From contig JAPJBO010000061.1 of the NCBI GenBank assembly GCA_030068145.1, positions 186,001 through 250,000 of the forward strand: a DNA stretch of 64,000 bases, given 5' to 3'. Source of the DNA: Diplonema papillatum. Lineage: Eukaryota; Euglenozoa; Diplonemea; Diplonemida; Diplonemidae. Position numbers and translations under genes: made by a program. The notes beneath the pieces were generated by a model, which was given only the letters and a program-made list of their open reading frames with translations, did not search any database and was not told the origin of the DNA. Shown one piece after another: positions 57,355 to 64,000 of this stretch. Positions within the stretch are counted from its first letter, which is position 1. The number at the start of each line of letters is the position of its first letter.

Positions 57355-58527
57355 GATGTTGACTAAATTTCTGACCCCCCTCCCTGCGCGTGGGGCGCGC
57401 GGGTCGGGTGTGTGGATTTCGTCCTGCTTTCGTCGTGTTGATTCTGAACACCCCTTTTAGACATCCGTACTGTCCGGCGGGTATGAGCATGCTTCCATCT
57501 GACTTGGCACCCGTTGCCTTCTGGAGCCGGGCTCTATGCCAGCTACCTTTCCTTCAGCCTGGCTATCTTCACTTCAGCACAAGACTACTCGACTGGACTT
57601 CCTCTTCCTTTAGACTTTCTAATTTCTAGATAGCATTATTCCCTGCAGTTTGCCTCTAGCGCTGACTCTAGCTTGATTGGTTCGCCTCTCCTCTAAACGG
57701 CAGCTTGACGAGTCTGACTCGCGTTCTCAAGGTTGGGGACCTGCTCAGGTCCCCAACGGGTTCAACCGCGACGGGTTTAATACCAAAACCTGGCAAAGGA
57801 GGATGTAAGAAGTCGTCGAAAACGTCTATTGCCGGGCAGCTTTCAGGCCCCCGCGGTGCATGAAAAGGAGCTGGGAGAGCAAGAGAGGACAAATGAGTTC
57901 GATACGCGGAAGAACGCGTATGTGTCGATCGCCAAAGAGCAGAAGAGCTCGCCACTCGTGCAGCCGGACGAGGCACGTCTGACTGCGGTCTAACACGGCC
58001 CCACAGGCGGGAAGTCTGTCCCGCCTGATCTGAGGCTGACTTGGAAGACTCAGATGAGAGACAGACGAAGCGGAGCATCGCTTCTGCCTCCGGCCTTGAA
58101 CTTTGTAGTGGAACTCACCTGCTTTGGTAAATTCCCACGCAGTTCATCTAATTTTGAGTAAAGGGGGTTGCATTGCTGACTAAAAAAAGATACGGAAACG
58201 TCGGCGTCAAACACGCTTCCGTGCGCCCCAAGGGACTCAGACACCTTGGTAGCCCGCGAACAGCAACGCAACCTGAACAGGACTTCAAAGCATAGTACTC
58301 TTGGAGGCAGGCGGCTCAAGGAGTACGCTAAGCATTGTTACGGTGCCGTTTCTTTTTGTTTTGCTTCGTGAAATTTCGCTTGAGAATCTGGGATTCTTAT
58401 TCGGATTTTATGCTACTTCGCTTGCCCGGTTTTTTTTGGCAATGGCAGATGGCGGCAGGGCTTACGCTCCGTTTTCGGTCTCAGAGAAATACGTGTGGTC
58501 CACATGTGGGCGCTTAAGGTCTGAGGG
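57355..58527. other. Upstream flank of the TSNAXIP1-like gene with one perfect hairpin
   Basis: 57732-57757 holds gttggggacctg-ct-caggtccccaac, a 12-bp perfect inverted repeat. The rest shows no gene, though a promoter for the minus-strand gene would be expected just right of 57354 (a C-rich block at 57375-57410). Confidence 0.45.
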
Positions 58528-58617
58528 AAATACTCGATTGTGCTTACTTCGAAGGAGGCTAGAGGGGGAGAAACAATACAACTACAAAATGGGTCTTTTT
58601 TGTTGAACGCTTACGCA
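58528..58617 (+). mobile_element. A-tailed short retroposon, 3'-truncated copy
   Basis: It reads aaatactcgattgtgcttac, cttcgaaggaggctagaggg and ttgttgaacgcttacgc, then stops abruptly at atcaggacc. Confidence 0.7.
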
Positions 58618-58767
58618 TCAGGACCCCTAATTCTTTTTGGATTTTGTTCCCCCACGTGTGGATCCACAGGTACCACATGTGGATTTTGATTTATTGGTCC
58701 GGAGTCTAGGCCCACTAGTGGTCAAGGCCGCACAGCCAGGTGTCGCCAAGTCCAGTAGCTACCTAGC

Positions 58768-58881
58768 GACGCTATTTTTTTTTTTTTCCCGACGACAACT
58801 AGTGTCAGACTAGCCTACCCGAAGGCAGTTGATTCCTTTAGGCAAGATTTCTCTACCGGCGGACGCTATTTTTTTTTTTTT
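58768..58881 (-). mobile_element. 75-bp dispersed unit, copy 2, with a 20-bp target-site duplication
   Basis: The unit at about 58788-58861 matches 1096-1170. It is flanked by perfect direct repeats gacgcta plus 13 T at 58768-58787 and 58862-58881. This is the signature of an insertion by a LINE-type machinery at an A-rich target. The unit itself has no A tail apart from the target sequence. What RNA it derives from is not recognised. Confidence 0.75.
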
Positions 58882-59210
58882 GCCGTCGCACATCATGCCA
58901 CATGAGGGGAAAGGTTTTTTTCCCCCTCGAACCTTAAGCGCCCACATGTGGACCACACGTATTTTCTCTGAGACCGAAAACGGAGCGTAAGCCCTGCTTG
59001 AAGCACGTTTTTTCAATTAATTGCTTGGTGGAAAGAGCGTGAATCATGCAGACCCGTTCTTCGTTCTTCGTTTTTGACTTGTTTGCGGAGTCGCCTGCAC
59101 CCGACAAACAGCTGCCGAGTAACTGACTTGACACTGGTCTAATTTCACCTCGCTCCGCCGATTTTCAGCAAAGCCTCGCATAGTCGGTTTCCATGTCCAG
59201 CTTGCAAAAA

Positions 59211-59426
59211 AAATACTCGAGGGGTTGTGTGCTTACTTCGAAGGAGGCTGGAGGGGAAGAAACAATACAACTACAAAGTGGGTCTTTTTTGTTGAACGCT
59301 TACGCCCGCCACTGAACCCAGACGCACCTGTGTTTCGTGTGGGCTACAGCACATACCTCCTTCGATCTTTTGCAGCTGGCAGCCTCCTCAAGTATTTCCT
59401 ACAAAGCAGGTGCTTATACAAAAGAA
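59211..59426 (+). mobile_element. A-tailed short retroposon, near full-length copy
   Basis: It is complete from aaatactcgaggggttgtg to gtgcttatacaaaag, with the same internal order as the 31928 copy. Confidence 0.75.
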
Positions 59427-59589
59427 AGGACCTCACGCAGGCTGGGAATCCCGGAATAACCCCCAAAGCACACTCTGCTCACGTCTTTTCAGCGTTCGCC
59501 ACACAACTGGACATCTGTAGCAAATACTGCAGCAAGGAGCCAAGACCCTGTCTGTGCCCCGAATGCGGAAATCGGAAAGTCCTACTGTG

Positions 59590-60125
59590 CACGGAAATAC
59601 TCGACGTAGCTGCTGAATGGAAGGGAGGAGACATAGAGGTAATTACAATGCAAACACAATCTGATTTGTTCTTCGCCTACACCACCAAAGCGTATCGGTT
59701 CACCTTGACAGCAGGACGGTAGCCACGGCAGTCGGCATCCGATAATGAGTGCGTGACAACTCACCTGCCGAATGCACCGGTCCCGAAAAGGGATGATGCG
59801 CAAGCGGTCTACCCATAGACGGCCGCGTACTGCAACGACATGCTACAGCTCGACCACCAGCGACCCCTAGCAAAGGGTATTGCAGAAACAACACGCTGTC
59901 GTCTCGTCCATGGGTAACAGCCTGCTGCTGCAAGCACCGAAGGCCGCCTAGTTCCGACAGTGCCAGTTTACAGGGTCATGAATGGAATGCAACTACGCAG
60001 CCACATTCGGTGCTGTCAGGCTTAGACCGCCTGACAGTACAGCTCAGCCACCAGCAACCCCGAGCGAAGGGTGTTGCAGAAAAGACGCACCGTCGTCTGT
60101 AAAAGACCCGAGTATACAAACGTAT
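59590..60125. repeat. Shared module and a diverged direct duplication
   Basis: 59595-59690 matches 55385-55500. Next, acagctcgaccaccagcgac (about 59842) recurs as acagctcagccaccagcaac (about 60039), each followed by aaagggt-ttgcagaaa, so roughly 110 bp is duplicated with divergence. A ctgtcaggcttagaccgcct, gacag hairpin lies at 60012-60040. Confidence 0.6.
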
Positions 60126-60186
60126 TGCTTTCGCTCTGCCACTTGCTCGAAGAGGCCCGAGGCCTATACGCAACAGGGCGAACCGT

Positions 60187-61027
60187 GAGAGTGTCAGTAG
60201 CAGCGAGTGGTGGACGGTGCGTTCACACTGCGGCTCGTCGGCACAGACATGAGGGGGCAGACGATGGAGGAGGTGAATCCTTGATGGCTGGAAAGGGGGT
60301 CCGGGAAATTCGGGACTTTGGGCGGCGACAGGCTATTTCGCAGCGGGTGGTGCCCGGAGGTCGTGCTGGCGAAGGACGCCGCCGTGTCGTTGAAGTAAAG
60401 CGACACGTGCCCATGTGACTGCACAGCAACAAGCTCCTCATCATCTCCTAGTGCACAGGTCTGCCACAACACCACTGCACACAGCACTACGTAGTATCCT
60501 CTACGGGCTGTAGGATGGTATATAGTAGGCTGTACAGTGTCCTTTACGCAGCGGAGCGAGTCATGAGAGTGTCAGTTGCAGCGAGTGGTGGACGGTGCGT
60601 TCACACTGCGGCTCGTCGGGTCTGCGCACAGACATGAGGAGGCAGACGATGGAGGAGGTGAATCTTTGATGGCTGGAAAGGCGGGTCCGGGAAATGCGGG
60701 ACTTTGGGCGGCGAAAGGCTATTTCGCAGCGGGTGGTGCCCGGAGGAGCGTCCGTTCGTGCTGGCGAAGGACGCCGCCGTTGAAGTAAAGCGACACGTGC
60801 CCATGTGACTGCACAGCACAAGCTCCTCACCTCCTAGTGCACGTATGTGGTATGCATAGCACAACACCATGCGCACAGCACTACGTAGTATCCCCTACGG
60901 GCTGTAGGATGGTAAGTATGCCATACAGTGTCCTTTCGCTCTGCCTTTCGCTCTCCGAGAGGCCCTAAGCCCTACAGGCGGAGCGAATCGTGAGAGTGTC
61001 AGTTGCAGCGAGTGGTGGACCGTGCGT
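60187..61027 (-). repeat. Two downstream copies of the 3' end of the gene at 61028
   Basis: gtgagagtgtcagt (60187; 60563) and gtgagagtgtcagttgcagc (60990) mark unit starts 376 and 427 bp apart; the third begins the intact gene end. Each copy holds coding text HVSLYFNDTAASFAST to SSIVCPLMS with the stop, and about 150 bp of 3' flank. The copies have small indels; the middle one is frameshifted. Confidence 0.8.
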
Positions 61028-63879
61028 TCACACTGCGGCGGGCTCGTCGGGCCTGCGCACAGACATGAGGGGGCAGACGATGGAGGAGGTGAATCCTTGA
61101 TGGCTGGAAAAGGGGGGGTCCGGGAAATTCGGTACTTTGGGCGGCGACAGGCTATTTCGCAGCGGGTGGTGCCCGGAGGAGCGTCCGTTCGTGCTGGCGA
61201 AGGACGCCGCCGTGTCGTTGAAGTAAAGCGACACGTGCGGGTGCGACGCGTTAAGATCGTTCAGGTTGGCGCGGCCGGTCTCAGGCTTCTCCTGAGGGTT
61301 AGGTGGTGGTCCTGGCCCGCTGGGGAGTTTGGCTGGGGCGGCACATCTGTTACACATTAACGCGGGTGTCCTGAGGCAAGCTCAGGGAACAGAAAGCTCG
61401 CGTAGATCGATACACGACCTTCAGTACCGATTATTGGTGTGAAAGCATGGCCTAACGATCCTTTGGTCTCGCTTCATGTTCAAGGGATGAAGCTATTGAC
61501 ATGCCACTGCGCAGTATAATGCAATGTGTGCGTCAATCAAGCACCAGGGTACGTGACACTTGGTGCTCTGTGTCTGCACAGGTTGGCGGTGTGCAGTGAG
61601 CACTGGCGTGGCAAAGTGGTGCGTGGCGCATGGATACGCTGATGTCTCGTACGGACGTCGCGAATGTGCATGCTTCTTTGCAGGAGGTACACTGCAGTCT
61701 GTGGTGGGGAACATACCGCTGCAGGGGGTTCGAAGAACTTTGATACGTGTGCCTTCGCCGGCTCGTGCACTGCTGAACCGACCGTAGAATTGAGATCCTG
61801 TGTAGCATGGTGTGGCTGTGCTGGCCAGTCAGTTGTCAGAGCCTGTTGTTTGCTCCCCCTCCAGTGTGAATGGAACGATGTTCTCGATCCTAGCCTTGTT
61901 TGGGGGGACTTTCACGGTGCAGTCCAGTGTGGACGCAGATCCGATTCGGTTTCGGGACGAGCCACGATCCGAAGTACTTTCGATACACAGGTCCACATGA
62001 AATGGCGCATTCCGGCCGAAGCGAAGGCACCAGCTTCTAGACACTAATACAGCCAGCTCAAAGCATCTGCAGAATAACACGAAAAGCCTCCAGGCAAACC
62101 GTAGTAAATCAGGATCGGGCTGTGCTGCGTCCTCAAGGATTGGCACATCTCCCTTTCAGTGCGGCTTGTGGGTTTGACACCCTAAGCCTCGCACACGTGA
62201 TAGACTCCTTGGTCCGTGTTTCAAGACGGGTAGTAGAAGATCGCTGTGTCTGACATGAGCCTGCGAGCGTTTAACCACGTCAGGCCAGCGGGAGCAAGGA
62301 CGTTGTCCGAAGACGCCGACACTTACCCTTCGCTGACGATGCCGCGGGTCACCTCCGTTTTTGCCTTTCTCCCAAGAAGACTTGACGATTGTCGAGCTCT
62401 TTCCCTAGTGTTCAATCCAAACCACAGATCATTTCAGCGCGGATGCGCGTTCGAAGTGATCTTGAACGACGATCTCATCTACTCGAAGATCAAGACGGGG
62501 CAGATGCGAAACTGCTTTGTTTTACTTTCGGGAGAGAAGAGCGAAATATATCCGGGAATCTTTCAACTGACGAGACAAGATACGTGCGGAGTGAGTGCGT
62601 GTCCGTCGATCTGTGCATGTGTCAGTTCCAAGGCAGACGGGCGTTTAGTGCTGCTACGAATCTCAAGCACACTGCAATATTGGTACCCACCACGAGCAAT
62701 CTCTCTCACCTCGGGACCTCGCGTTTGTCTGCTTGTTTTGGTCGCCTGGTCATGGATCTAGTAGGTGCACTAATCGACTTTTCTCTCATTTCCTCCCGTC
62801 TGATTCGATGCGGCTTAAGTACGATCCGACTGACGCGCCCGATGCAGTCTGGTTCGGCGTTGGCCACACTTTCACGAGAGATCGGTCATAGTCAGCCACA
62901 ATAGCACGGCACGAGCCAGAAAGAAGCTCCCCAACCGGACTTCTAACCGGAGCCGGCAACAAGGCACCCCGGAAACCGTTCCTCCTCCCGACGTAACGGA
63001 GCTAAAGCATGGCCAGGAACATTCATGTTCCCGATGTTTCCCTCTCAAAAGGCTAGGCCCAGCCTCCGTTTGTTGTCCTAGTGAGCTCTATTAAAGTATA
63101 GAGTCTATACTTCAAAAAAAAAAAAAAGCACTTGCCTTGCAAGTGTCGGTTGGCCGTCACAACAAGGGAAAATCCTCGCGTACAATAGGAGAGCAAACCT
63201 GCAGGTGGGGGGGCGCGTACGGCCCCGCTGCTGGTGCGTCGTTCGGAGGAGGAAGTGCTCTTTCGTCTCGTTCCTTGAGCAAGGGTTCCTGCCCCTCGAA
63301 GAACCCCTCGGGTAGCGGCAGCGGCGTAGCCTGGACGGGTTCGGGTCGTTAGCTCTTGGCGCTGGTTTTGAGAAATAAGACAGGGCAGGACCCGCAAAGG
63401 ACCCTGAAAGTTTCGACTGCACGTACGTCGTACCGCCTCCGAAATAATCGAGAGCGCTGGCAAGAAATTTTGCGGTGGTCTCCGTTGGTCTGGGGAGACG
63501 ACAAAGTGGGTCTTTTCTTTTTTGTTGAACGCTTACGCCCGCCACTGAACCCATATACACCTGTGGTTCGTGTGGGCTACAGCACATTTACCTCTGAGAT
63601 TTTGGAGTATTGCGCGATAGTGGGGAGTACCACACTATATTTGAGATTTCGCAACTGGCAGTCTCCTCAAGTATTTCCTACAGGTGCTTATACAAAAAAA
63701 AGAGAGCGAGAGAGAGACGAGTTGGAGTGCAGGGACCATCTCTCCGAGGAGTTTCCGGTCGCCTCACTACAACCACGTACTTCTAAGGCGGGCGTAGGTC
63801 GTTCCGTCGGAGGCGCCGTGCGGGCCGCGGCCCCGTCACCGAGGGCGGCGGCGTCGGTGTTGACACAACCGGGGCCGAT
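61028..63879 (-). CDS. Unrecognised Ala/Pro-rich protein, last three exons
   Basis: Three exons of 33, 44 and 88 codons (63879-63781, 63330-63199, 61291-61028) all begin and end in phase 0. Donors are GAA|GTACGT and CAG|GTTTGC; acceptors are ttgccag, gtccag and ccctcag. The joined text is IGPGCVNTDAAALG, then LPEGFFEGQEPLLKERDE, then EKPETGRANLNDLNASHPHV and SSIVCPLMSVRRPDEPAAV before TGA. No domain is recognised; the final segment has faint likeness to the end of a GAF strand-helix unit, which I would not rely on. The gene continues past the right edge. Its 3' end is duplicated downstream. Confidence 0.45.
62438..62520 (+). CDS. Possible exon of an Rdx/selenoprotein-W-like protein
   Basis: After an acceptor-like atcatttcag (62437) the frame reads RGCAFEVILNDDLIYSKIKT, then GQMRN. 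This fits the second half of the Rdx fold (G-x-FEV-x-LN-x-x-LI-x-SK-x-x-TG), shared by selenoproteins W, T and H. The CxxC or CxxU half was not found upstream on this strand. The exon lies inside an intron of the minus-strand gene. It could be a lone remnant, or chance within a short frame. Confidence 0.3.
63503..63701 (+). mobile_element. A-tailed short retroposon, 5'-truncated copy
   Basis: It starts aaagtgggtcttttcttt and ends gtgcttatac followed by 8 A. It shares the gagattt variant segment with the 29101 copy. It overlaps an intron of the gene at 61028. Confidence 0.7.
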
Positions 63880-63889
63880 CTGGCAAAAA

Positions 63890-64000
63890 GAATCAAATTC
63901 GCTATCAATCTTCTTGTTTAGGGGAGGGAACGCAAGAACGTGTTTGGACGTTCGGGTCCTATCTACACCGTGTTCCGGCTTCTTCAGCCATAGACAAAAA
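63890..64000 (+). repeat. Diverged relative of 33885-33985 at the window edge
   Basis: gcaagaacgtgtttgga, cgtgttccggctt and agccatagaca follow the order of gcaagaacgtgcttgga, cgtgtttcggtcc and agccacggaca at 33893. It is cut by the window end. Confidence 0.4.

Noticed and set aside
61028..61291. GAF domain in the last exon of the gene at 61028
   Set aside because: The likeness covers only about 20 residues and lacks the rest of the fold.

Overview
The window looks like repeat-rich nuclear DNA from a single-celled eukaryote. Introns have GT and AG ends. Proteins resemble ciliary and endosomal eukaryotic families (a TSNAXIP1-like coiled-coil protein, a COMM domain). Transposon classes are eukaryotic: piggyBac, a VIPER/TATE-like tyrosine-recombinase retroelement, A-tailed short retroposons and many elements with inverted repeats. 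I suspect an alga or other protist, possibly an alveolate such as a chromerid, but the sequence alone does not settle this. No database search was possible; all family names rest on motifs read by eye.

Layout. 1-1.2 kb: the last exon of a COMM-domain gene (minus strand) followed by partial copies of its own 3' end. 2.5-7.9 kb: one 1809-codon frame (minus) encoding a large DDE transposase with a protease-like N-terminus and a C-terminal zinc finger. 8.6-14.7 kb: about 149 copies of a 41-bp satellite starting 0.65 kb upstream of that gene. 14.7-20.1 kb: inverted-repeat elements, GC hairpins and homopolymer runs. 20.2-26.9 kb: a second, different 41-bp satellite arranged as two opposed arms (about 85 and 72 units) around a 0.25-kb spacer. 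26.9-35.6 kb: two opposed copies of a 0.7-0.9-kb element carrying a tRNA-like module, enclosing a broken piggyBac gene and other repeats.

36-48 kb: a small cysteine-rich (PLAC8-like) first exon, then a segmental duplication (37.1-39.5 and 42.7-46.2 kb). Each copy carries a secreted C-type-lectin-like gene and a 0.95-kb inverted-repeat element; a third lectin-like copy is decayed. Between them sit the tyrosine recombinase and RT/RNase H genes and a 280-bp palindromic element. A 1.6-kb element with about 560-bp terminal inverted repeats follows.

48.8-57.4 kb: a three-exon TSNAXIP1-like gene (minus) whose two splice joins keep frame exactly. A cysteine-rich reading frame lies in its second intron on the other strand, and four partial copies of its last exon lie downstream. 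57.4-64 kb: dispersed repeats and an unrecognised three-exon gene (minus), also with partial copies of its 3' end downstream, plus a possible Rdx/selenoprotein-W-like exon on the plus strand.

Three things stand out. Three unrelated genes each have their 3' coding end, stop codon and flank tandemly copied downstream. Two satellites of identical 41-bp period but different sequence, and a third 30-bp array, share a core of the form GGGACA(A)CC(C)TC(T)AAA. Many inverted-repeat elements here have arms that are themselves built from short tandem repeats, as in foldback elements.
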